Both the position numbers and the translations under genes were made by a program. From the NCBI GenBank assembly GCA_026417115.1, contig JAOADW010000038.1, positions 28,702-92,701 of the forward strand: a stretch of 64,000 nt of DNA, read 5' to 3'. The notes under the pieces are model-generated. The model was not told the origin of the DNA. It made no database searches and saw only the letters and a program-made list of their open reading frames with translations. The stretch comes from Rhodocyclaceae bacterium (GTDB lineage: Bacteria > Pseudomonadota > Gammaproteobacteria > Burkholderiales > Rhodocyclaceae). Below are positions 56,489-64,000 of this stretch, one piece after another (within the stretch, counting starts at the first letter, position 1; every line of letters starts with the position of its first letter).

Positions 56489-58288
56489 CTACTCGCCCAA
56501 GGCCTCTTGGTAGGCCATCCAGCTTCCCGCTTCGGCCTGGACGATCGCGTTCGCCAAAGCCTGCGCCTCGGGTAAGACGTGCTCTGCATAGAAACGGGCG
56601 CTTGCGATCTTGGCGCGATGAAAATGGCTAGCCTCAACGCTCTCTTCATGGCCGCGTTTCGCGGCCTGGGCGGCGCGGGCGAGCAACCAGCCGCCCACGA
56701 CGCGGCTCGAAAGCTCGAGGAAAGGCACCGCGCCGGCAAAGGTCACCACCGGGTTGTTTCGCCAGTTCTCGCGTAGCCATTGGCTGGCCGTACGCAAGGC
56801 GCCCAGCGCCTGGCCCAAGCCGGCGCCGATGGCGGCAAGATTGGCATCGGTGCTTGCGCCCAGCTCGCGGCACGTGCTTTCGATCATGCCGATCAAGCGC
56901 AAAAGCATCGCGCCTTCATCACGCATGAGTTTGCGCCCGACGAGATCGTTGGCTTGGATCGCAGTCGTACCCTCATAGATCGTGGTGATGCGTGCGTCGC
57001 GAAAATGCTGCGCCGCGCCGGTTTCCTCGACATAACCCATGCCGCCATGCACTTGCAAGGCCAGAGAGGTCGCCTCGAGGCTCATTTCCGTAGCGCCGCC
57101 CTTGACGAGGGGGATCAGCAGCTCGGCAAGCGACAACGCCGCCTCACGCTCGGCGGCATCGACATGATGGCGGGCGCGATCGAGCAGTCCCGAAGCATAG
57201 TAGGCAAGCGCCCGGGCAGCTTCGGTGCGGCTCTTGATGCGCATGAGCATTCTCTGCACATCGGGATGGCGGACGATAGGCACTGGTCCTTCTCCGCTGA
57301 GAAGATCCCGCCCTTGCCGACGCTCGCGCGCATAGGCCAGCGCCTGCTGATAGGCGCGTTCCGCGACCGCCACACCTTGTACGCCCACCGCGTGACGCGC
57401 GGCGTTCATCATGATGAACATGTATTTGAGGCCGGCATGCGGCTCGCCGAGCAAATATCCCACCGCGCCCCCCGCGTCGCCATATGCCATCGTGCATGTG
57501 GGGCTGCCGTGGATGCCGAGTTTGTGTTCGAGCGCCACGCAGCGCACGTCGTTCTTCGGGCCGAGCGAGCCATCGTCTGCGACGAGAAATTTCGGCACCA
57601 GGAAAAGCGAAATTCCTTTGACGCCCGGCGGCGCATCAGGCAAGCGCGCCAGCACCAGATGAATAATGTTTTCCGCAAGATCATGCTCGCCGTAGGTGAT
57701 GAAGATCTTTTGGCCGAAGATGCGGTAGCTGCCGTCGCTCTGCGGCTCGGCGCGCGTACGGATCAAGGCTAGATCGGAACCGGCTTGGGGCTCGGTGAGG
57801 TTCATCGTGCCCGTCCACGTGCCGGCGATCATCTTCGGCAAGTAACGCGCCTGGATCTCGGGCGCTGCCGCTACCCTCAGGGCGTCGATCGCGCTCGCGG
57901 TCAACATCGGGCAAAGCGCAAAAGCCATGTTTGCGGCATTCCACATCTCTTCGACGGCGACGCCGAGCGCCTTGGGCAGCCCTTGTCCACCATACTCGAC
58001 AGGCGCCGTGATGCCCCCCCAGCCAGATTCACAAAAGCGCCGATAGGCATCCTGCCATCCGGGCGGGGTGATGACGGCCCCATTCTCGAGGCGGCACCCC
58101 GTCTGATCCCCCACCCGATTGAGTGGCGCAAGCACCTCGCGTGCGAACTTCGCGGCTTCTTCCAAAATCGCCGCCACGACATCCTCGCTGGCTTCTTCAC
58201 ATCCGGAAAGAGCCCGAATCTCGCGCAAGCCCGCGATCTCTTCGATCAGAAAACGCATCTCTCGAAGCGGCGCTTGATAATCACCCAT
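56489..58288 (-). CDS. Acyl-CoA dehydrogenase, DmdC-like long form
   Basis: The 599-residue flavoenzyme oxidises acyl-CoA to enoyl-CoA. It has an extended N-terminus, the FAD-binding middle domain (MNLTEPQAGSDLALIRT, then FITYGEHDL), and a C-terminal acyl-CoA dehydrogenase domain of the DmdC/long-chain type. The catalytic Glu is probably in ARITTIYEGTTAIQANDL. ATG 58288 is preferred to the ATG 6 codons upstream because it has better spacing from GATGGAG. It precedes SDR and hydrolase genes, and fadD is the next gene upstream, giving a fatty-acid degradation group. Confidence 0.92.
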   Translation of the reverse strand: MGDYQAPLREMRFLIEEIAGLREIRALSGCEEASEDVVAAILEEAAKFAREVLAPLNRVGDQTGCRLENGAVITPPGWQDAYRRFCESGWGGITAPVEYGGQGLPKALGVAVEEMWNAANMAFALCPMLTASAIDALRVAAAPEIQARYLPKMIAGTWTGTMNLTEPQAGSDLALIRTRAEPQSDGSYRIFGQKIFITYGEHDLAENIIHLVLARLPDAPPGVKGISLFLVPKFLVADDGSLGPKNDVRCVALEHKLGIHGSPTCTMAYGDAGGAVGYLLGEPHAGLKYMFIMMNAARHAVGVQGVAVAERAYQQALAYARERRQGRDLLSGEGPVPIVRHPDVQRMLMRIKSRTEAARALAYYASGLLDRARHHVDAAEREAALSLAELLIPLVKGGATEMSLEATSLALQVHGGMGYVEETGAAQHFRDARITTIYEGTTAIQANDLVGRKLMRDEGAMLLRLIGMIESTCRELGASTDANLAAIGAGLGQALGALRTASQWLRENWRNNPVVTFAGAVPFLELSSRVVGGWLLARAAQAAKRGHEESVEASHFHRAKIASARFYAEHVLPEAQALANAIVQAEAGSWMAYQEALGE

Positions 58289-58370
58289 CATTTCTCCATC
58301 CCCCATCGTTTACGAAAAAACCACCGATTGGCCCGCCCTTTCCCGTCGGCCACACCCAGACGCGCATGTT

Positions 58371-60032
58371 TTACTCCTGGCGCGCTTTGAGTGCGCGACG
58401 CAAGACCTTACCGATATTGGTCTTCGGAAGTTCGGCGCGAAATTCGACATGTTTGGGAACCTTATAGCCGGTAAGCAGCGCTTTGCAGTGAGCAATCAGC
58501 GCTTCAGCGGTGAGGTTGGGATCCTTGCGTACGACGAAGATTTTGACCGCCTCCCCCGAATGTTCGTCGGGCACGCCGATCGCCGCGACCTCAAGCACCC
58601 CGGGATGCTGGGCCACGACTTCCTCCACCTCATTGGGATAGACATTGAAACCGGAGACGAGGATCGTGTCCTTCTTGCGATCGACGAGATAGAGATATCC
58701 CTGCCCATCCACATAACCCAGATCGCCCGTGCGCAAAAAACCCTCGGGGTAAAAGACGGCGGCCGTTTCCTCGGGATGCCGCCAATATCCTTTCATGACC
58801 TGCGGCCCGCGTACACAGATTTCGCCGACCTCGCCCACGGGAAGCTCGCGCCCATCGTCGGCGCGAATCGAGATTTCGGTAGAAGGGAGAGGCAAACCGA
58901 CCGAACCCGTAAACGCTTGCGCATCGAGCGGATTGACTGCCACTGCGGGCGAAGCCTCCGTCAAGCCATAGGCCTGGATCAGGGGCACGCCGACGGCCTT
59001 GCGCCAGCGTTCAGCGGTGGCCGCAAGCACCGCCATGCCACCACCCAAAGCGACTTTCATGGTCGAGAAATCGAGCCTGTGAAAACGCTCGTGGTTGAGC
59101 AGGGCATTGAACAGGGTATTGACGCCCGTGATGGCGGACACGGGATATTTCTCCCACTCCTTGACGAGACGAGGTATGTCGCGAGGGTTGGCGATCAATA
59201 GATTGCGGGCGCCCAACATCAAAAAAACCAGGCAATTGGCTGTCAGGGCGAAGATATGATAGAGAGGCAGGGCGGTGAGGATACATTCTTTGCCTTCTGC
59301 GAGCGTTTGCCGAACCCAGGCATGGGCTTGCATGATATTCGCGCAAACGTTGCCATGGGTGAGCATCGCACCTTTGGCGATGCCCGTCGTGCCGCCCGTA
59401 TATTGCAGGAAAGCGAGGTCATCGTGGCCCAAGGGGACATGCGCAAATCCATGGCGGCGCCCTTGCGCGAGCGCCGAGCGGAAATCGACCGCGCCTGGCA
59501 GATGCCAGCGGGGCACGAGTTTCTTCAGGCGCCGTACGACGAAGTCGACGAGCATGCCCTTGCATCCCAACATCTCGCCGATCGAGGTGACGACGACGTG
59601 ACGAATCGTCGTCTTGTCAATGACCGCCTGCAAGGTGGCAGCGAAATTTTCGAGGATCACGATCGTCTCGGCGCCCGCATCCTTGAGCTGATGTTCGAGC
59701 TCGCGCGGCGTATAAAGCGGATTGCAATTGACCACGACGGCGCCCGCGAGCAAGGCGCCGAACAGGGCCACAGGATACTGCAGGACATTGGGCAACATGA
59801 GGGCGACGCGATCGCCCTTGGCGACCCCCTGCGCTTGCAGCCAGGCGGCGAAGGCGTGCGCAGCATCCGCGAGCTCGCCATAGGACATGGCTTTGCCCAT
59901 CGAGAGATACGCGGTCTGGGTGCGAAACCTATCACAGGATTGCACGAATAAGTCGGCGAGACTTGCAAAACGCGTGGCATCGATGTCTGCCGGCACGCCG
60001 GCCGGATAGCTCGCAAGCCAGATTCTTTCCAT
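58371..60032 (-). CDS. fadD: Long-chain fatty-acid-CoA ligase
   Basis: The 553-residue AMP-forming ligase activates fatty acids to acyl-CoA. It has the P-loop motif YTGGTTGIAKGAML, the adenylate motif YGLTEASP and the hinge and C-terminal lysine region (KKDTILVSGFNVYPNEVEEV). The length is typical for FadD. It is the first gene of the degradation cluster, before the acyl-CoA dehydrogenase gene by 82 bases. It is the last core gene before the mobile island. Confidence 0.94.
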   Translation of the reverse strand: MERIWLASYPAGVPADIDATRFASLADLFVQSCDRFRTQTAYLSMGKAMSYGELADAAHAFAAWLQAQGVAKGDRVALMLPNVLQYPVALFGALLAGAVVVNCNPLYTPRELEHQLKDAGAETIVILENFAATLQAVIDKTTIRHVVVTSIGEMLGCKGMLVDFVVRRLKKLVPRWHLPGAVDFRSALAQGRRHGFAHVPLGHDDLAFLQYTGGTTGIAKGAMLTHGNVCANIMQAHAWVRQTLAEGKECILTALPLYHIFALTANCLVFLMLGARNLLIANPRDIPRLVKEWEKYPVSAITGVNTLFNALLNHERFHRLDFSTMKVALGGGMAVLAATAERWRKAVGVPLIQAYGLTEASPAVAVNPLDAQAFTGSVGLPLPSTEISIRADDGRELPVGEVGEICVRGPQVMKGYWRHPEETAAVFYPEGFLRTGDLGYVDGQGYLYLVDRKKDTILVSGFNVYPNEVEEVVAQHPGVLEVAAIGVPDEHSGEAVKIFVVRKDPNLTAEALIAHCKALLTGYKVPKHVEFRAELPKTNIGKVLRRALKARQE

Positions 60033-60301
60033 CCTCGTCCCCTCCTTCGTCGTGATTGGCGCACCAGCCGGGCGACAAGCCTAGGACACAAACGGCTTTC
60101 TGGCAACCCGATGAAACCGTCTTGCTGCCCGCAAATAAATTGTCCGGACTCGTAGCACATAAGATGCCCCGGTTTCACTGATGTCTGTGGGGGGTAGAGG
60201 AGACGGACCGTGTGGTTACGCAAGAGGCACAAGAAGCGGTTTGAGCAGGTATGCCGGGCTTGGCAGGTAGGAGACGAACACAGGAGGAAACGGCTGGCGG
60301 T

Positions 60302-60370
60302 GAGGGAAACCCTGAAAAACCGTTGCAAGCGGCTTATGGACAAGGCGAGGCTAGCTTCAGAGGTTCCCTC
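60302..60370. repeat. MITE-like element, copy B (69 bp)
   Basis: The ends are near-perfect inverted repeats: GAGGGAAACCCTGAA on the left and the complement of GAGGGAACCTCTGAA on the right. Copy A at 37493-37642 shares its first 44 inner bases at 39 positions but is longer, so copy B may be an internally shortened form. It lies in the junction region before the integrase. Confidence 0.6.
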
Positions 60371-60845
60371 AAGCGCTTCGGTCGAAAGCGGCGCCTCGGT
60401 GAGCCTCTTTGCCTACACCGGGGCGGCTTTCGCCGATGCTTCCGCCTTCGTGGTAAAACTCGCAAAGCGCCACCCCGCGGCCGGGCTCAGCATGATCGCC
60501 TACGCCTCGTGATCGACGCCAAGTTTTCTTTCCAGCTTTGCCGCGATGCTGATGCAGTTGGATGCACCGTGTCGCAAAAAATGGGAAAAAATGCGCCGAT
60601 AGGTCGGTGATCGCGCCGCCGTAAGACCTGCCCAAGCCCGCCCTCGCATTGGATTTCGGCTATTTTTGGGCGCCTGAAGAAATGCTGGCTGGTGCCCAGG
60701 AGAGGCACCTGAGCCGACAAAAATGAGGGCTTCTGATCACCCAAACAGCCACAATCCTCCCAATTAAAAAGCTCAATAATCAATTATTTATATAAAATAC
60801 TGGGTTCATAGCAGGTCAGGAGCGGAGGAGGGTGTCACCTTGTAG

Positions 60846-60866
60846 AATGTATACCGGAATGTATAC
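60846..60866. promoter_or_regulatory. Tandem AATGTATAC repeats upstream of the integrase
   Basis: AATGTATAC occurs twice, separated by CGG. Each copy contains the palindrome GTATAC. The pair lies 39 bp before the integrase start, a good place for an operator or an integrase arm site. Confidence 0.45.
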
Positions 60867-60904
60867 AATCAGAGGCAGATGGTTGCTGCCCAAGGTGCCC
60901 GATC

Positions 60905-62125
60905 ATGCCCAGGACCGTAGTTCCGCTGACGGATTCGCAGATCCGTTCGGCCAAACCGCGCGACAAGCGCTACTGGCTGCATGACGGGCGGGGGTTGCTG
61001 CTGCAGGTGTCCCCCTCCGGCAGCAAGCGGTGGGTTCTCCGTTATGACTGCAACGGACGGCAAAATTTCGTCGCGCTGAGAAATCCTGCGGGCTCCAACG
61101 AGTATCCGTACGTGAGCTTGGCGGAAGCCCGCCGATTGGCGGAGGAGGTCAGGGCGATGATTGCGCAGGGGATTGATCCGGCGCAGAAGCCCCGAGAGGC
61201 GGATCAGGACCCCGCACAGCGCACGTTCCGGGAGGTGGCCGAGGCCTGGCATCGTGAAAAGACGCCAGGGTGGTCCAAGGCCACACAACGTAAGGCCAGG
61301 ATGATCCTGGACACCTATCTGTACCCGCACTTGGCGGAGATTCCCGTTACCAGCCTCAATACTGCACAGGTCAAACCCGCGCTGGTGCTGCTGCACGACA
61401 AGGCCCCTGATCTTGCAGTCAAGGCCCGGCAATACTGCAACCAGATCGTCGAATATGCCATCCAGGAGGGTTTGCGCGAGGATGGTAGATTATTGATCCT
61501 GAAAGGCATATTCCCGCGCAGCGGCGGCAAGAACCACTATCCCGCTATCACGCGGGAAAACCTTCTGCCGAGCCTGGTGGAAGCCATCTCCAGGGTGCCG
61601 ACACTCAGAGTTCGCACCGCGCTATGGATGTGCGCTTACACCGTCCTGCGTCCGGGTGTGGTCGTCCGGGCGGAGTGGTCCGAACTGGACCTTCAAGCGA
61701 AAGAATGGCACATCCCGGCAGACAAGATGAAAATGGGCTTCGCCCACGTCAGCCCGCTACCCGTGCAGTTGGTAGAGAGACTGAAACTGTTGCAGGACCT
61801 GGCGGGGGAGGGCAGGTATGTCTTCCCGGGAAAACAGCATGCACAACACCTCAGTCGCGACAGCCTCTCCCAGGCCCTTCGCAAACAAGGACTCCGGGAC
61901 ATCCTCGTTCCTCACGGCCTGCGCGCGACGTTTCGCACCTTGGCTAGAGAACGGCTCCACATTGCACCGGAGGTCTTGGAGGCCCAGCTGGCGCACGCCA
62001 AGAGAGACGAAATCCAAGCCGCGTATGACCGCACCCAGCTGTTGCAAGAGCGGCATGTCGCCGTGCAGGCCTGGGCGGATTATCTGGCCAGAGTATCTCA
62101 GACCCAGGCTGCAGAGCAGGTCTGA
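60905..62125 (+). CDS. P4-type tyrosine recombinase (island integrase)
   Basis: The 406-residue integrase has the N-terminal DUF4102 arm-binding domain (LTDSQIRSAKPRDKRYWLHD), a core-binding domain and a catalytic domain with Arg249 (TVLRPGVV), the HxxR box His337-Arg340 (HGLRATF), His364 (LAHAK) and nucleophile Tyr374 (AYDRTQ). All needed residues are present, so it may be active. Its codon use favours CTG and GGG more than the core genes, which fits transfer. It marks the start of an island extending to the right. The neighbouring tRNA expected for this family is not in the window. Confidence 0.93.
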   Translation: MPRTVVPLTDSQIRSAKPRDKRYWLHDGRGLLLQVSPSGSKRWVLRYDCNGRQNFVALRNPAGSNEYPYVSLAEARRLAEEVRAMIAQGIDPAQKPREADQDPAQRTFREVAEAWHREKTPGWSKATQRKARMILDTYLYPHLAEIPVTSLNTAQVKPALVLLHDKAPDLAVKARQYCNQIVEYAIQEGLREDGRLLILKGIFPRSGGKNHYPAITRENLLPSLVEAISRVPTLRVRTALWMCAYTVLRPGVVVRAEWSELDLQAKEWHIPADKMKMGFAHVSPLPVQLVERLKLLQDLAGEGRYVFPGKQHAQHLSRDSLSQALRKQGLRDILVPHGLRATFRTLARERLHIAPEVLEAQLAHAKRDEIQAAYDRTQLLQERHVAVQAWADYLARVSQTQAAEQV

Positions 62126-62142
62126 GTCACGTCAGGGAATCG

Positions 62143-62180
62143 CCGTGCCGGGATGCTGCCGTGGCAGCACCCCGGCACGG
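62143..62180. terminator. Long hairpin downstream of the integrase
   Basis: CCGTGCCGGG/CCCGGCACGG (10 bp) and TGCTGCC/GGCAGCA (7 bp) form one long hairpin with a single mismatched A-C pair. On the minus strand the mismatch becomes a G-U pair, so that strand folds slightly better. It is 18 bp after the integrase stop. A T-run is lacking, so it may be a bidirectional terminator or a structured recognition element. Confidence 0.6.
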
Positions 62181-62608
62181 GTTCCGTATCCGTTCATCAA
62201 CCTTTCCGCGCTGCCGATTCATGAAGCCAACCCAGCGCAGGCACATAGGCCTGGAAGGCCAAGCAAAACCAAGAGTCACCGTAGGATGCAGGGCTGATTT
62301 TGCCGCACATCTCATCAGTCCGGTGAACCCGTAGACACCCCGGTGGGACAGGCCGAAGGATGGGGGATGCCGCTACCTCGGTGTGGCTTGCCCTCTTACC
62401 ACTCTCGGTATTGATACTATCCCAGCTGGAGCCGCCCGCCGCTGTCTTGGCTGAACTCGCCGGCACGAACTACCAGCCGCCGGCCGGCGAGATGGGGTGG
62501 TCTGAGGTACCGCTCAACCCGTTCGATCCGCGTCAGCGCCGGGCGGAACACAACAATGAGTGGTCGTGCGAGAACAGGGTGGCGTGCGCGGGTGTGCCGG
62601 GTATCGTC
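62181..62608. other. Island stretch without recognised genes
   Basis: Open frames exist on both strands (for example 62360-62797 plus, starting with a hydrophobic LLPLSVLILSQL segment, and 62197-62466 minus), but none has a ribosome site or recognised family and they overlap one another. It could contain decayed genes. Base composition is somewhat less extreme than the core. Confidence 0.35.
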
Positions 62609-62824
62609 TCATTCGTCCCTCACGACCCGGAGCAGTGGCCGTCCGCCGTTACGGCTGGCGGCGAGACGTCGCAAGGTCGCTGCGCAGGCGTCATTCGAGG
62701 CTGCCAGCTCTTCGGCAGCCTCTGCCCAGATGGCCCGATAGCGCGGGCTCAACATCAGCCTGAGCAGGACGATGAAGGCGCCAACATATTGGGCTAAGCG
62801 TACGATGACTCGTGTTTCCCGCAT
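62609..62824 (-). CDS. Possible small helical protein downstream of the structured RNA
   Basis: The 71-residue frame starts MRETRVIVRLAQYVGAFIVLLRLM and continues with a helix (AEAAEELAASNDACAATLRRLAA), suggesting an N-terminal amphipathic or membrane-associated helix and a soluble helical tail. No family is recognised. A promoter-like pair precedes it at 62857-62883. A ribosome site is not clear. Composition is protein-like, but the reading is tentative. Confidence 0.4.
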   Translation of the reverse strand: MRETRVIVRLAQYVGAFIVLLRLMLSPRYRAIWAEAAEELAASNDACAATLRRLAASRNGGRPLLRVVRDE

Positions 62825-62856
62825 CCGTAGCTGGTCACTCAGCTAACATTCGTTAC

Positions 62857-62883
62857 AGCATACCAGATGGTAGCGTTCGTCAA
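62857..62883 (-). promoter_or_regulatory. Sigma70-like promoter for the small minus-strand frame
   Basis: On the minus strand, TTGACG is followed after 15 bases by TATGCT, preceded by TGG (extended -10). The spacer is short, but the extended -10 may compensate. It ends 33 bp before the ATG at 62824. Confidence 0.35.
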
Positions 62884-63083
62884 GGTGGTGAAATTTCTGG
62901 ACACTAAATCGCACACGCCCATCCTGTCTTGTTTTGTAGGTGATGGTCCGGGGCGTTAAGCGCACGCCCCCGACCGGCAATCGGCGCCCCGTTTGAGGTC
63001 GGGGCCACACCTTGAATCAGGCGTGTCACAGCCACGCCGAAGCTGTCTTTCTCAGTGTTGACCTCCTTTCCGTTATCGCCGCC

Positions 63084-63163
63084 CACCCCGCCAAGGGTGA
63101 AGCTGCCTGTCACCGACGCCAATCGGTGATAGGCTGTTACCAGCAATCGCGCCGCCAAGCGCG
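63084..63163 (-). repeat. Hairpin array L: three stems, identical loop UUGGCG (minus strand)
   Basis: Three hairpins with unrelated stems share the same 6-base loop, UUGGCG on the minus strand. They are 63084-63099 (stem CACCC/GGGTG), 63105-63134 (12 bp, one wobble) and 63148-63163 (stem CGCGC/GCGCG). Constant loops on changing stems show that the structure and the loop are the conserved features. The loop is the exact complement of the loop of array R. Confidence 0.7.
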
Positions 63164-63816
63164 TCAAGTCTCGTTTACCCCTGCCGTCTTTCGGCCGCCG
63201 GTCGCCCGGCCGTCACCCACATGCTTCGACCACATCGCATGCAGGTTTCCGACGCCTACTCAACAGCGCTCCCGGTCTTCCGAACCGCTTTTGTCGGCGG
63301 TTCCGCCCCAGTGTCCGGTGCCACCCGGACGGCGTGAAGACCTTCCCACGTTAGCGTGTCGCTACTGCGTGAATGAACGCCACTGCCTCGCAATTGGGCC
63401 TAGCCTCGCGGCTCTCCTTGGATTTCCCCCGCCCGATGTTCCATAGCGGCTGGGGTACTCGGCACAATGCTTCCAGCTGTGGTCACCGCGGACTGATGCC
63501 GCGGAGATGGCTTTCATGCACTCCCGAACGCCTCCCCCTCGGAGGCGATTAGACGCTTGAGCTATCCTGCGATCTCGGCGGCTTGCGCCCCCGAGTACCA
63601 CCCGGTCCGCCTTTCGGCTTCCGGGCTCATCCGGGTCACCCCGGATGCGTGCAGCCCACGTCTCGGGCACAGGTTGTACGGTTTCCCGCACCCCCTGGGC
63701 GGTGCTGACATCCTCTTGTGGAGGACTCCCGCTTTCGCTTCACGCAGGGTCATTCCGGTCACCCGGATGCCCGTGTCCGTGTCGCCCAACATGCTCATGT
63801 CTTGGATTGGGTCGAA

Positions 63817-63988
63817 GGAGGTTGGCAGCCTCCAGCGCCCGTTGCAGCCGCGCCAGCCCGATTAGAGGCACGCGGCTACGGGGGTAAGACTCGGCAGTTT
63901 GGCGACTGCCGAGAGAGACACTTGCAGGGGGATGTCTGGCGCCATCCCCCTGCCGCTTGGCGGCTTGGGGGACGTTTGGCGCCGTCCC
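63817..63988 (-). repeat. Hairpin array R: four or five stems, loop CGCCAA (minus strand)
   Basis: Hairpins at 63890-63913 (9 bp), 63924-63953 (11 bp), 63952-63964 (5 bp) and 63969-63988 (6 bp) present CGCCAA, GCGCCAGA, CAA within CGCCAAG, and GCGCCAAA on the minus strand. A looser member is at 63817-63833 (loop CTGCCAA). The stems differ completely. The array may continue past the window's right edge. The loops can pair base for base with those of array L. Confidence 0.7.
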
Positions 63989-64000
63989 AGTGCTGATGTC

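Larger units (their letters stand above)
60033..60904. other. Gene-free junction between chromosome and integrase island
   Basis: No complete gene is visible and no tRNA is seen, although P4-type integrases usually sit beside one. The stretch holds MITE copy B (60302-60370), an AT-rich block around 60767-60806 that may promote the integrase, and two AATGTATAC direct repeats at 60846-60866. An open frame ending at 60512 has a protein-like tail (SLFAYTGAAFADAS) that may be a gene remnant. The attachment site is probably in this interval or lost. Confidence 0.5.
62950..64000 (-). ncRNA. Candidate large structured RNA of unknown class (5' end outside window)
   Basis: No convincing protein frame is present across more than 1 kb, but the minus strand folds into many local hairpins. 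Seven are closed by GNRA tetraloops: GUGA at 63751-63769 and 63628-63647, GAAA at 63676-63691 and 63601-63625, GCAA at 63574-63595, GCGA at 63197-63210, and GUAA at 63133-63144. Further stems are at 63529-63547 (7 bp), 63486-63504 (6 bp) and 63006-63025 (7 bp with one G-U). Several G-U pairs would be A-C mismatches on the plus strand, so the minus strand is likely the transcript, though one stem (63105-63134) has the opposite bias. Arrays of hairpins with mutually complementary loops lie at both ends. I see no group II intron domain V and cannot assign a known family. Confidence 0.55.

Noticed and set aside
60210..60512. Plus-strand frame before the integrase as a gene
   Set aside because: Its first half runs through MITE copy B and has no ribosome site; only the tail looks protein-like, so at most it is a remnant.
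63012..63798. Small protein frames inside the structured segment (63012-63446 plus, 63562-63798 minus)
   Set aside because: They lack ribosome sites and recognisable families, and their sequence is explained by the GC-rich hairpins.
63084..63988. CRISPR array or integron attC sites
   Set aside because: The constant part is only a 6-base loop, the stems differ and spacing is irregular. No direct repeats of CRISPR length and no attC core motifs are present.
62950..64000. Group II intron as the explanation of the structured segment
   Set aside because: GNRA hairpins fit domain I style, but I found no domain V-like hairpin, no reverse transcriptase frame and no clear intron 5' or 3' boundary. 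The complementary loop arrays are also not a known intron feature.

Overview
The window looks like chromosome of a high-GC facultative denitrifying betaproteobacterium, probably close to Rhodocyclales or Hydrogenophilales. The support is a complete cbb3 oxidase locus, FNR- and DNR-type regulators, NosL proteins, HemN and a class I PHA synthase. This placement is inferred from gene content and protein style, not from a marker gene. No rRNA or tRNA gene was seen.

Layout. 1-3.8 kb: a metal P-type ATPase operon (HMA_2 protein, ATPase, DsbD_2/TauE-type membrane protein). 4.6-15.8 kb: a metal-acquisition region, probably for copper. It holds a NosA/OprC-type TonB receptor, a second TonB receptor in an operon with a DUF4198-like protein, a membrane polyferredoxin and a CcdA-like protein, a dedicated ExbB-ExbD-TonB set, and two tandem NosL proteins. 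15.8-21.9 kb: glnB-nadE-ppa, then copZ-copA-rhodanese-TauE/SafE. 21.9-31.5 kb: hemN, fnr, a DNR-type regulator, a probable nitrosative-stress set (NnrS-like, DUF2249, hemerythrin), a nitronate monooxygenase-like enzyme, phaC, a universal stress protein and a second hemerythrin. 31.4-40.1 kb: ccoI-ccoS-ccoNOQP-ccoG-ccoH with a perfect FNR box. 40-60 kb: housekeeping, chemotaxis and signalling genes (PAS protein, MCP, mnmA, ilvE, waaF, algC-like, EAL-HDOD protein), an operon of a periplasmic binding protein, a hybrid kinase and an HD-GYP protein, and a fatty-acid degradation set. 60-64 kb: the start of a mobile island with a P4-type integrase and a long non-coding, highly structured segment.

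How the parts fit. Copper can be imported (TonB receptors, NosL), buffered and exported (CopZ, CopA, the first ATPase), and delivered to cbb3 oxidase (CcoI, CcoG, CcoH). A 17-bp inverted repeat, TGCGRC-N5-GYCGCA, lies 67-72 bp before three copper-uptake genes, and a weaker copy lies 63 bp before ccoN. This suggests one regulator links uptake to demand.

The most unusual signal is at 62.95-64.0 kb. The segment has no convincing gene, but its minus strand folds into many hairpins, seven of them closed by GNRA tetraloops. It is flanked by two arrays of hairpins whose stems differ in sequence while their loops are constant: CGCCAA in one array and the exact complement UUGGCG in the other. I interpret it as a large structured RNA held together by kissing loops. 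Its 5' end lies beyond the window and I do not recognise its class.
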